In this document: positions 54,201 to 64,000 of the stretch, piece by piece
How positions within the stretch are numbered: position 1 is the first letter of the stretch
Layout of the letters: each line of letters begins with the position of its first letter
NCBI RefSeq assembly: GCF_043290135.1
Contig: NC_134700.1
Coordinates: 239,205,588 to 239,269,587, forward strand
Direction of reading: 5' to 3'
DNA length: 64,000 bases
Source: Rhipicephalus microplus
Taxonomy: Eukaryota > Arthropoda > Arachnida > Ixodida > Ixodidae
Notes under the pieces: generated by a model
Seen by the model: the letters and a program-made list of their open reading frames with translations, nothing else
Told to the model about the DNA's origin: nothing
Database searches by the model: none
Position numbers and translations under genes: made by a program

Positions 54201-57125
54201 CTATAATCACTGGCCGAAACTCGAAGGCTCTCAAATTGCGATATAAATTAAGCTGTTTTTAAAAGCGATGCTTGTGAATTTTTTTCTTATTGTCGCCAGG
54301 AAGTGCTCTGGTCTAGGAAGTCAAGTATATTCAACAATGCTGGTTAGGCTCCTTCACCTAATTTTCTTCGCTATTCTGACATATTTTGCCGTGACAAATG
54401 ATGAACACAACATCGAGAAATAACTGACGCTCTATTTTTCCCGTTTTTTTGTGTGTGTTCTTTTCGCGATATCTTCAAGGCAGCTTAAAATATTTTGAGG
54501 CCCCTGTTATATTTGAACTCCTGGTGAGATGAACACAGAGAAAAAATAATAAGAAAGGTTGGGAATTTATCTACAACCAAAGAGACATGAAAAACAGAAC
54601 GAAAAGTTTTTGCAGGCTCTTCAGTAAGGTTCATAAAGAGTCTGGATTATAAATAGGCAGGACGCGATTTTTGTGCATTTCCCACTCAAGAATTTCAGAA
54701 AGAGCCACTGAAATAAAGAAGAAAGAATAGTTAGAAGAAAACCTTCCCTTTGAAAACCAATATGGATGTGTTAAACGTGTACGATATTTTGGACAGCCGC
54801 CAATGAAAGTTCCTGAGCGTGCGTCTATCATCAGGTATGCATTCAGCACAACCGATGTTTTTTTATTTAAAAAAAGAGAGATAAACTGCATAGTATTCCT
54901 AACTTAACGGCCCAGCAGCAGAACATTTAGGACAGAAAATTATGCAAAGGCGTAAAGTGATGGATAACGGTTGTTGCACGAATGTGGGATACTGAAGGTT
55001 CTTGGGGGATTGAAATAAACAAATAAGGACGGTGGTGCGCTTCGCAAGGAACATGATTCAAAAGGTGTTTCAGGGTCTCCCGAAAACCAACATAAATGAC
55101 GCAGGTTCAGGAGGGCCAAATCCCATGACCGGAAATTCGAACAAGAAAAGGGATGCATTTTCGGCCGCATATTTATTTTACACGGTATCGTGAAAGAAGC
55201 GCGGATCATTCGCCGATTCTTAAAAGATGGTGCCAGTGATTATATATGACCTCGGTGGCTCCTTGCGCTCCTTGGCTATATTTCCCACGCCTTGAGGTGG
55301 TTCTGAACAAACTATGAAAATGATAACGAGATCGATGGTGATCACGGCAAGAGAGGTGAACCGCTACGCATTTTAGAAGGTGCAGCAAGTAGATACGAGA
55401 GCCCCATGATATCGGTGTTTCTGGTCTGGTGCTGCATAAAAGTAGAATCTTTGTTGCAATTTTCTAGTTTTAAGAGATACATGTTGGCAGAAGTATATTT
55501 CCATTACAGCCATAAACTATGCTCTGAACACCATTATTTATATAGAGCCGGGATTTGATCTTTTTGCTTTTTTGCTAATATTTATGGCTATTCCAGCTCA
55601 GATGATAGCGGTTCTTTGAAAGGAATATTTATAATTGTATTTACGACAAAAGCATTATGATCCTCATTATTACAACCTGCTGGGTAAACTGAACGTGAGC
55701 TTTAGCATGCCGGTGTTCTATGTTGGTGTTATAACATGCGTTAACAAATTTTTATAAACGTGTGCGTATAAGTACTTGTATGTGTGGCTGAGGAAGTATG
55801 GAGAGTATCTATGGGTGCTAACCACGACTTTTCTCTCCGCAAATCAACACAAAAGAAACAAAATGACAATGCCAAAAGGATATTGGTTGCATATTAAGAG
55901 TGACAGAGTGACAGCAGCACTAAATTGAGAAAATTGCAACGTTGGAAAATATTTATTACTATTTTATATGTTTTATAAGCACATACAAAGCTGAGCGTTT
56001 CTGCTAATTATGATGTAGTTTCGCATATAGGTATAGCTTTAGGTTCGTTAAACGCAAAAGTAGTCGTTATGTGTCTTGAGTTTTTATCGTAGATGCACCG
56101 TTCTAGGGGTGATTTGATGTTGGTTCATCTTTTTTCTGTAGTCTTTTGTATTTCTCATAGACTACTGAAATATATGAAACATATTTCTTCTAGCCATCGA
56201 CTATTTGAGCCCACGCATCTTGCTAAGCATTAAAATAATCGAGTTATAATTTGAGGGAATGTGTTAGGCGGTTTTATGTTTTACACCAAAAATTGCTTGA
56301 AAATACGGATAACAATCAAGCTTCATCTTTGAAAGTAGAAAGTGACAGCGTAATTGGACCCCGTTCACATCCCCTTATTAATCGCTAGACTTGACTCGCT
56401 TCATGGTGGTTACCTCAACTATGCCGAAAGGAACGAAAACACTGTGCGCTATCCCGCATTACCAACTGAGTAATTCCCACTTGTGATACCATAATTACGA
56501 AGTACTACTACACAATTTTCCCTTTTGTGACGTGGCGAAGTAATCATTACGCCTTCATAAGGCTAAACACGCACCTGCGACGTTGCACACTTGCTGATGC
56601 TGTTGCTAATAACGATGATTAATTATTCTCGTGTGATTTGGAAATGGTGAATCACTTCTTGTTTTTTCTACTTGTATGCCTTTGTGTCATTAGCTGTCCT
56701 GTGGCATACCAGAGCTATTTTACAATATAATATATGCTCACAATATAGTCTTAATTGAAGTAGGGTACCTCTCTGTATGTTTGCAACTTTTACGCCCTTC
56801 ATCAGATCCCAAAGCTCACATGATATAGGCATAAAACATAAAAACGCTGCACAAGCAAATTAAAGGCTTCTGTATGACTTAAAAATTGCTACACTTAGCC
56901 TGGCTCCAGAAAGTTTGTTTGTCTTCGTATGTTAACTTTCCTATTGTTCGTCTGCCAAACTAAATTTACAGCCTAATACTAGAATTCACGAACCTAAGGC
57001 GTTGTGAATAAATGTGGCCACCCCCATCGAAGCAAGTTTGGAACTCTCACAACAAACATTCTGAATGAACTGTGTTTCTATAATCAATTAGTGTCGTCCT
57101 CATTTCACTGACAATAGCCGCAGGC
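54201..57125. other. Non-coding stretch, nothing recognised
   Basis: About 2.9 kb, AT-rich, with short open frames only. No element recognised up to the LINE break at 57126. Confidence 0.5.
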
Positions 57126-57147
57126 TATCACGTCTCCAAATTTCTTT

Positions 57148-58962
57148 TCAATCTTTCTTATCACGTCTCCAAATTTCGATGAAAACGCTGCCCGCATAGT
57201 AACCGTTGTCAATAGCCTTTTTTAATTGGTCAGTAAGTGAGACTAGCGCAAGGTCACTGGAGTAGCCGGAACGGAAGTCAAATTGACAAGGCGATAGTAT
57301 ATTAAATTTGTTCAGGTAATTTGTGAGACGTGTACAGATCAGTTTTTCAATTACTTTGCTCAAAAAGGGTAACATGCAAATGGGGCGGTAGTTATTCGAT
57401 AGCGAAGCATCTCCTTTTTTATGTACGGGGATTATTTTACCCTGCTTCAGTTCATGCGGGAAAACACCTTCTCTAAACATTAAATTCACAATTGAAGAGA
57501 ATACATTTGATATAAGGTGAGCTACCATTTTTATATGGGAGGGGTTAGTGCCGTCAAGGCCAGCACTCGTCATTTTTAGGGTGCCTATAACGCTGATTAT
57601 TTCATCTGGAGTTGTGGGAAACAGAAAGAACGAATGGGGTAGGCGATCAAAGGCCATTTTATTTAATAAAGGTAGGGTGTGCTCGACGTTAAAGAAGAAG
57701 TTTGCAAACTGATCGGCGATGTCAGCTGGGTCACTATAAGTGACATCATTATGAAGAACTGTAGCTATTTTATCCGAACGTGGGTTCCTATTTAAAAAGG
57801 AATTAGTGATGTCCCATTTTTTTCTCGTACTATTTCCGGCCTCAGTTATTTTTTGCGCATAATACTTTCTTTTAGCTTCCTTTAGCTAGGTGTTTATTAG
57901 GTTGCAAAATTGTTTATTGCGAGCAAGCAAATTCGTGTTAAACGGTTGCCTTTTAGTTTTTTTGTAGAGGTTGTCACGTTTGCGCATGTCTGTTAGTAAT
58001 CCCCTCGTCAGCCAGGGATTTGCTGGTGATGCGATTATTTTTTTGCATTTTTGCTTATCTGTACAAGATTGAACATGTGATAGGAGCAAAGATGAAAAGA
58101 GGGTGAAAGCTTCTTGTGCATCAGCTTTAAGATAAACTTCAGACCACTGAGTGTTAGCAACGGTATCAATAAATTTCTGCTTGTCCAATATATCACGAAT
58201 AAAGGAAGGTGAATCACGTTTTGCAGTGGAATCGAAACGCAGAAATATGGGATAGTGGTCAGTAATATTAATTTCTAGCACTCCAGCGTCTGGTGCCGTG
58301 AGTAGATTTGAAAATGCATGATCAATGAGGGACCCATTGCTATTGCTGTTTGGTCTAGTTGGAAGACTGATTAAAGATTCATATCCGAAGCTGTTTAGTG
58401 CAGCTAGATAGTTGATTGAGTTAGGTGACAAATCGTCTAGTAAATTAATGTTGATGTCACTCATGATAATAGCATTTTTATTTTCAAGGGAAATAACATT
58501 TAGGGAGCGTTGCAAGTTTGTGCAAAATTCAGTAACTGGAGAAGACGGTGAGCGGTATATACAGCCTAATATGAATCTTTTGTTATCTATATTAAGAAAA
58601 GTATGCTCAAACTCAAGCCAGACCGATTCACAGTAGAGCGTGTTTAATTCGAGATCAAACCTTCGTTTACAGGAAGCGTTAGAAGATACGTATGTGGCTG
58701 CGCCACCATGATTGCTAGATAACCTGTGACTGTAATATGGCGTGTAGGAAGGGAAACCGAACAGATTTCTATCGTCTTTTGATAACCAAGTTTCTGTAAC
58801 TGCAAATACTGAGAAAGGATTGGTAAACGTGGAAAGAAGACTTTCAAATTCATCAACATGTTTTCATAGGCTTCTGGCATTAAGATGAATAAAAGAGCGG
58901 GAGTTACTCCCTAAAAACGAGTTTAGTTGCACGGGTGACAGAAGAGCCGACGAGGAAGGCAT
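57148..58962 (-). pseudogene. LINE ORF2: APE endonuclease and N-terminal RT, two stops, truncated
   Basis: One frame runs from ATG 58962 (MPSSSALLSPVQLN) to 57148 with only two stops, TGA at 58864-58866 and TAG at 57886-57888. Endonuclease motifs: IHLNARSL, AVTETWLS, NHGGAATYV, GCIYRSPSS, MSDININLL (SD where GD is usual), SLIDHAFSN and TDHYPIFLRF. RT follows with GLDGTNPSHIKM, KIIPVHKKGDASLSNNYRPI and FGFR-like FDFRSGYSSDLALVS. The sequence breaks at AGSVFIEIW, exactly where motif A (FIDL...FD) should supply the first catalytic Asp. Without motif A, the YXDD box and the C-terminus it cannot encode an active RT. Confidence 0.85.
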
Positions 58963-59003
58963 GGCTGGCGCATGCGCATTATGTACAATGGGAGCCAATT
59001 AGT

Positions 59004-59745
59004 TTATTTTAGCCAGACCAGCCTCATCGCGTATCCTGTATACTTTACTGTCGGTTGTCTTGCGAGCTTTGATTTGGCAGTTTGTTGTCCACAAAAACAT
59101 CCATTTTTCTCTTTCTTTAGAGCCATAGCCTTAGAAAAGAGAGCCTTGTTCGCAGGGGTCAAATGCTCATTTACGTACACGGGATTGTCAGGTGTCTGTG
59201 TTATGTTGATGTCCCTCAGGCAGAGCTTAGCTTGTCGGGCCTTTCTTATGAATTCAGTCTTCTTATCCCTTGAACAAAATCGCACAAGAAGGTTTTTGTT
59301 GCATTCCTTTTGCTGTAGGAACACGGTGAACGACGTCAAGGTCAGATGGTGACACCGGGCATCCGATCTTTTCACCCACCATTTGCAAGATCGCGACACA
59401 GTCCTCCCCTTGTGTGCACGGTACACCTCTGATCTCGACGTTGTTGAGCCGTGAATATTGTTCGATTTCAGCTAGTTTCTTAGACATCATGCAGTTTTCA
59501 GACTTCAGTGATTTGTTTTCGGCCATCAAGGCAGCATTGTCTTGCCTTAATTCCTCAACAATTTTTTCCGTGAATTTTGCACTAGCAACAAGGTCATCAA
59601 CTTCTTTCTTCATTTGCACCGCATCGAAACCAGAATTATGCAGCTTTAACAGAATCCTTGCGAACAGCGACTCCACCAAAGCCTCGGCTTTCAGCTTCTC
59701 CTCGAGTTCTTCTAATCTCTTTGCCAGTTCAGCATTCGTTGGCAT
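59004..59745 (-). pseudogene. LINE ORF1, coiled-coil RNA-binding-type protein, frameshifted
   Basis: The start MPTNAELAKRLEELEEKL (ATG at 59743-59745) is preferred over the upstream ATG at 59832, whose extension is hydrophobic and coil-poor. Residues 1-100 are a heptad-rich coiled coil (LEELEEKLKAEA; EELRQDNAALMAENKSLKSE). This leads into EQYSRLNNVEIRGVP, a motif typical of L1-type ORF1 proteins. Near 59300-59310 the frame breaks in an A-run after KGMQQK; in the next frame the protein continues as NLLVRFCSRDKKTEFIRKAR and ALKKEKNGCFCGQQ to the stop at 59004. The family role is RNA binding and chaperone activity in the LINE ribonucleoprotein. A single indel separates the two halves, so the copy is fairly young. 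Confidence 0.82.
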
Positions 59746-59849
59746 TTTGGACACAGGTAGAAGACACTCAGACAAGCTCAAAATGCGAACAACGGCAGCA
59801 GCGACAGCAAATGAGAAACGAAAGAATCGCAAATGGCGTGAAAACCAAC

Positions 59850-62298
59850 CTGCAGTAAATTATACGGTAATCTCGGTCAGTTGCTCAGTGCGCTGCCGCT
59901 GCTGCCAATGACATCCCGACGACAGTGCCGGACTTTTATAGCGTTGCTTGATGATTCCAGTGCCGCCCAGTGGTGATATCATCGAAAACGCAGCCGTAAG
60001 TAGAGCTGCGCAGTTCCCGAAGGCGCCACGAGCAAGGTAGTCCGTGGCAGCAATCAGGGCGTCCGGCGATGAAGCAGCACCTCGGGAAGCAAGCTTGGAC
60101 GATCGGGCATCGGCCGAAGTAACTTTATAGCGTTGCTTTACGATTCCAGTGCCGCCCAGTGGTGATATCACCGAAAACGCAGCCGTAGGTAGAGCTGCGC
60201 AGTCTCCGAAGGCGCCACGAACAAGGTAGTCCGTGGCAGCAATCAGGGCGTCCGCCGATGAAGCAGCACCTCGGGAAGCAAGCTTGGACGATGGGGCATC
60301 GGCCGAAGTAACTGCAGTAAATTATACGGTAATCTCGGTCAGTTGCTCAGTGCGCTGCCGCAGCTGCCAATGACATCCCGACGACAGTGCCGGACTTTGA
60401 TAGCGTTGCTTGACGATTCCAGTGCCGCCCAGTGGTGATATCACCGAAAACGCAGCCGTAAGTAGAGCTGCGCAGTCCCCGAAGGCGCCACGAGCAAGGT
60501 AGTCCGTGGCAGCAATCAGGGCGTCCGGCGATGAAGCAGCACCTCGGGAAGCAAGCTTGGACGATCGGTCATCGGCCGAAGTAACTTTATAGCGTTGCTT
60601 TACGATTCCAGTGCCGCCCAGTGGTGATATCACCGAAAACGCAGCCGTAGGTAGAGCTGCGCAGTCTCCGAAGGCGCCACGAGCAAGGTAGTCCGTGGCA
60701 GCAATCAGGGCGTCCGGCGATGAAGCAGCACCTCGGGAAGCAAGCTTGGACGATGGGGCATCGGCCGAAGTAACTGCAGTAAATTATACGATAATCTCGG
60801 TCAGTTGCTCAGTGCGCTGCCGCTGCTGCCAATGACAACCCGACGACAGTGCCGGACTTTTATAGCGTTGCTTGACGATTCCAGTGCCGCCCAGTGGGGA
60901 TATCACCGAAAACGCAGCCGTAAGTAGAGCTGCGCAGTCTCCGAAGGCGCCACGAACAAGGTAGTCCGTGGCAGCAATCAGGGCGTCCGCCGATGAAGCA
61001 GCACCTCGGGAAGCAAGCTTGGACGATGGGGCATCGGCCGAAGTAACTGCAGTAAATTATACGGTAATCTCGGTCAGTTGCTCAGTGCGCTGCCGCAGCT
61101 GCCAATGACATCCCGACGACAGTGCCGGACTTTTATAGCGTTGCTTGACGATTCCAGTGCCGCCCAGTGGTGATATCACCGAAAACGCAGCCGTAAGTAG
61201 AGCTGCGCAGTCCCCGAAGGCGCCACGAGCAAGGTAGTCCGTGGCAGCAATCAGGGCGTCCGGCGATGAAGCAGCACCTCGGGAAGCAAGCTTGGACGAT
61301 CGGTCATCGGCCGAAGTAACTTTATAGCGTTGCTTTACGATTCCAGTGCCGCCCAGTGGTGATATCACCGAAAACGCAGCCGTAGGTAGAGCTGCGCAGT
61401 CTCCGAAGGCGCCACGAGCAAGGTAGTCCGTGGCAGCAATCAGGGCGTCCGGCGATGAAGCAGGACGCCTCGGGAAGCAAGCTTGGACGATGGGGCATCG
61501 GCCGAAGTAACTGCAGTAAATTATACGGTAATCTCGGTCAGTTGCTCAGTGCGCTGCCGCTGCTGCCAATGACATCCCGACGACAGTGCCGGACTTTTAT
61601 AGCGTTGCTTGACGATTCCAGTGCCGCCCAGTGGTGATATCACCGAAAACGCAGCCGTAAGTAGAGCTGCGCAGTCTCCGAAAGCGCCACGAGCAAGGTA
61701 GTCCGTGGCAGCAATCAGGGCGTCCGGCGATGAAGCAGCACCTCGGGAAGCAAGCTTGGACGATGGGGCATCGGCCGAAGTAACTGCAGTAAATTATACG
61801 GTAATCTCGGTCAGTTGCTCAGTGCGCTGCCGCTGCTGCCAATGACATCCCGACGACAGTGCCGGACTTTTATAGCGTTGCTTGACGATTCCAGTGCCGC
61901 CCAGTGGTGATATAACTGAAAACGCAGCCGTAAGTAGAGCTGCGCAGTCCCCGAAGGCGCCACGAGCAAGGTAGTCCGTGGCAGCAATCAGGGCGTCCGG
62001 CGATGAAGCAGCACCTCGGGAAGCAAGCTTGGACGATCGGGCATCGGCCGAAGTAACTTTATAGCGTTGCTTGACGATTCCAGTGCCGCCCAGTGGTGAT
62101 ATCACCGAAAACGCAGCCGTAGCTAGAGCTGCGCAGTCTGCTAAGGCGCCACGAGCAAGGTAGTCCGTGGCAGCAATCAGGGCGTCCGGCAATGAAGCAG
62201 CACCTCGGGAAGCAAGCTTGGACGATGGGGCATCGGCCGAAGTAACTGCAGTAAATTATACGATAATCTCGGTCAGTTGCTCAGTGCGTTGCCCCAAC
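59850..62298 (-). repeat. Two-level tandem array of 273-bp (A) and 189-bp (B) monomers
   Basis: A units start (plus-strand coordinates) at 59850, 60312, 60774, 61047, 61511 and 61784, with a partial unit at 62246. B units follow the first, second, fourth and sixth A (B starts at 60123 and 60585 read directly; the others from spacing). An A unit is an 83-bp block (CTGCAGTAAATTATAC to GTGCCGGA) plus a ~190-bp core; B is a 189-bp core alone. Spacings are 462, 462, 273, 464, 273 and 462; the 464 reflects a 2-bp insertion near 61462. Units differ at only a few positions by eye. The array ends at 62.30 kb in CCAACAATTTCGG/CCAACAATTTCG. The ~100-codon minus-strand frames inside it arise from the repeat and each ends at the TAA in the 83-bp block. 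Confidence 0.93.
59933..59942 (-). promoter_or_regulatory. TATA-like box in the ORF1-proximal A monomer
   Basis: The minus strand reads GCTATAAAAG, about 190 bases upstream of the ORF1 ATG. The same box recurs in the other A cores and as GCTATAAAG in B cores; one A core (60393-60402) is changed to TATCAAAG. Its repetition in register and its orientation toward ORF1 suggest promoter monomers. Function is inferred, not shown. Confidence 0.45.
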
Positions 62299-62299
62299 A

Positions 62300-64000
62300 A
62301 TTTCGGACCCCCAACAATTTCGTTGGAATATAAAAGCATTTCTGAAGTCTGAATTTCTGAATACAAACACTTCGCACGCACATAGAATTCAGACCTGTGG
62401 TAAGACGTGTCACTTTAAATCCAGTAAATGTGTCGGGACTGTCTTCGAGCCGAGGGTTGTTCTAACTGCCAGGTGTCGACGATAAAGCCGTTCTTGCATA
62501 GAGAACCCTAATAATCATATTTGAGCATCTGAAATAGTATGCCTCAATACGTAAGTCGGCTCATTTATTAGGATAGACAAGTCAAACTCACGAGTTCTTT
62601 CTTCGTAGGCAACATTGTTTTTTGTGCACATGAATGGAAAAAAATTCAAGGTTTCAATGTTACAATTTACATGAAACGCTCTGTGTACGTCTACTTAACG
62701 TACACAAAAAGGAAATCGCTCTTCAGTAGCGACGTGTGCCAGGCAGACATGTGGCATATTTAATCATAACATGTGCAAGTTGAAAAGAAGAAGGAACTCT
62801 GTCAAGAAGGCCACAGGTTATGTCTTGCTATAAAGATACGCGTAGGCAACAGGCGATATCTTGCTTTAAAGATACATGTGGGCTATTCCTTTGCTGGGAG
62901 TATAATTAGAAAACAGTCCAATCAGCGATACTTGTGGCACGTTACGCGTTTTCGAATCTTTTTGTGGGTATGCTTGGGACCAGATCCAGGGGCAATATTC
63001 TGCCAGACAATCAATAAAGTTTTTTCATTCACCCATATGAAAGCATCATTCGTAGGATTACTCCATTGGCTTTTATTTCTTCCCATCATTCCAGCGCACG
63101 GTACTTACTCTTTTTTGTGGACCACTATTATGTGAAATAAGAAAGGCTTCATTTTATTCCAGTAATTTCATTATAATTGAAAACTCTCTCCGGCGCTTAT
63201 GCATTTGTGTAAGATGAGTTAGAGTCGAAACTGTCTTGTTTCTTTTTTGTCGATTGTGTTTGTCGTCATCATGTCACGTCATATTATGTGCCGTCAATAT
63301 GACATCAAATGGGGACGTCAGCGAATCATGTTTTTGCATCACTTACTTCGACGCTCACATAGACGTCCTCTTTTCGTGTTTGATGTGGAATGTAGTGCTT
63401 TCGCTTTAAAAACGCATGTTTCCTAGCCACACAAATCCTAAATGTAAGATTTTAAAAATGGTTGACAAAACGAAGCTTATTTCAATACCCGATACTCGTT
63501 GACTACCTGCAAGAACTCGTGGCAGTGGTGCTCCCCAATCCGCAAGTGAAAGCAGTCTACTTTGCACTTCACAAGAGTAGTCAAGTACCCACGTATGTTC
63601 ACGATGGGTATAGATTATGAAAAAAAAAGCAAGACTAGTAATTTGTACAGGATGCATCAAACGACAAGAAAGAAAACATAGAAAATGTAATTCCATGACT
63701 AGCGAAGCAAAACAAGAAGAGGAGCATCGCAGCATGATTGGAAGGCTCACGAAAAACTTAACTCAATACCCTCTCCCAGAACTGGGCCACGACGGTTGCT
63801 CGAACAGCACAAAAACAGAAAAAAGTACATTAAAAAATGATAACCCCTCGAATAAATATGAAATCGTCTGAAATTTCCCGTCTCAATTTGCATATTGAGC
63901 AGAGATTGAACCGAGCATGTATTTCGGGTTCCTAAAGCCGACAGAGACCCCATCAATTTATTCGAGCATGGAAGAGAGAAATAAAGTAGGAAAAATAAAG
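62300..64000. other. Non-coding stretch, nothing recognised
   Basis: A 120-codon plus-strand frame at 62773-63135 contains a near-tandem repeat (IRVGNRRYLALKIHVG) from a local DNA duplication, and has no recognised domain. The remaining open frames are short and overlap on both strands. Confidence 0.45.

Larger units (their letters stand above)
57126..62298 (-). mobile_element. CR1/L2-like LINE with tandem-monomer 5' region, 3'-truncated
   Basis: On the minus strand: a monomer array (62298-59850), a ~105-base leader, ORF1 (59745-59004), a ~40-base gap, then ORF2 (58962 to about 57148), which stops inside RT. The RT core, C-terminus and 3' UTR are absent. Loss of the 3' part is unusual, because LINE insertions normally lose the 5' end. 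A 19-bp direct repeat (TATCACGTCTCCAAATTTC at 57126-57144 and 57159-57177) sits at the broken end. The clade is inferred from the RT segment (IIPVHKKGD, NNYRPICMLPFLSKVIEKL) and a coiled-coil ORF1. Confidence 0.8.

Noticed and set aside
59860..62192. Four ~100-130-codon, nearly identical frames as a tandem gene family
   Set aside because: They coincide with monomers of the array upstream of LINE ORF1 and each ends at the same repeat-borne stop. A repeat artefact is simpler.
59850..62298. CRISPR-like array
   Set aside because: Unit lengths of 189-273 bp with no short repeats and unique spacers, in a eukaryotic genome.

Overview
The window looks like intergenic or intronic chromatin of an arthropod nuclear genome, most probably a hard (ixodid) tick. 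The grounds are: moderate AT richness, very long microsatellites, no operons and no supportable intact host gene, several copies of a tRNA-headed SINE ending in (AATC)n whose body I recognise as common in ixodid ticks (Ruka-like), and several LINE lineages. Species and identities are from recognition and reading by eye, not alignment.

Layout. 0-6.5 kb: a decayed plus-strand I-clade LINE copy (about 2.1-4.3 kb) and a GC-rich patch with coding-like debris. 7-23 kb: SINE territory with six copies, most flanked by clear target-site duplications (TSDs), a 52-bp miniature SINE, a 5'-truncated LINE insertion with a perfect 15-bp TSD, and a 540-bp alternating purine/pyrimidine tract. 23-28.5 kb: featureless apart from a LINE 3' tail and a (TA)n tract. 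28.5-34.7 kb: a pile-up of minus-strand LINEs, two truncated tails followed by a nearly full-length but dead I-clade element with gag-like zinc knuckles, an APE endonuclease, RT, RNase H and a C-terminal Cys/His motif. 35-48 kb: a short inverted-repeat element, one SINE with a perfect TSD, a second SINE-like sequence, an RTE fragment, AAT and TA microsatellites and two foldback structures. 50.5-51.3 kb: a tandem array with a 147-bp period. 57.1-62.3 kb: a minus-strand CR1/L2-like LINE whose ORF1 is preceded by 2.4 kb of near-identical tandem monomers.

How the parts relate. Nearly all recognisable content is retrotransposon-derived. The LINEs supply, or once supplied, the endonuclease and RT, and the SINEs are nonautonomous users of such machinery. 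Every autonomous copy here is disabled: I-clade RT YADD to YAVD with several stops and frameshifts, RTE FADD to FADG, and the CR1/L2-like copy cut off at RT motif A.

The most unusual object is the 59.85-62.3 kb array. It is built from a 273-bp monomer (A) and a 189-bp monomer (B) that is A lacking an 83-bp block, arranged AB-AB-A-AB-A-AB. Most cores carry a TATA-like box pointing toward the adjacent LINE ORF1. This resembles the monomeric 5' UTR promoters of mouse L1, and I am not aware of one described for a tick CR1/L2-type LINE.
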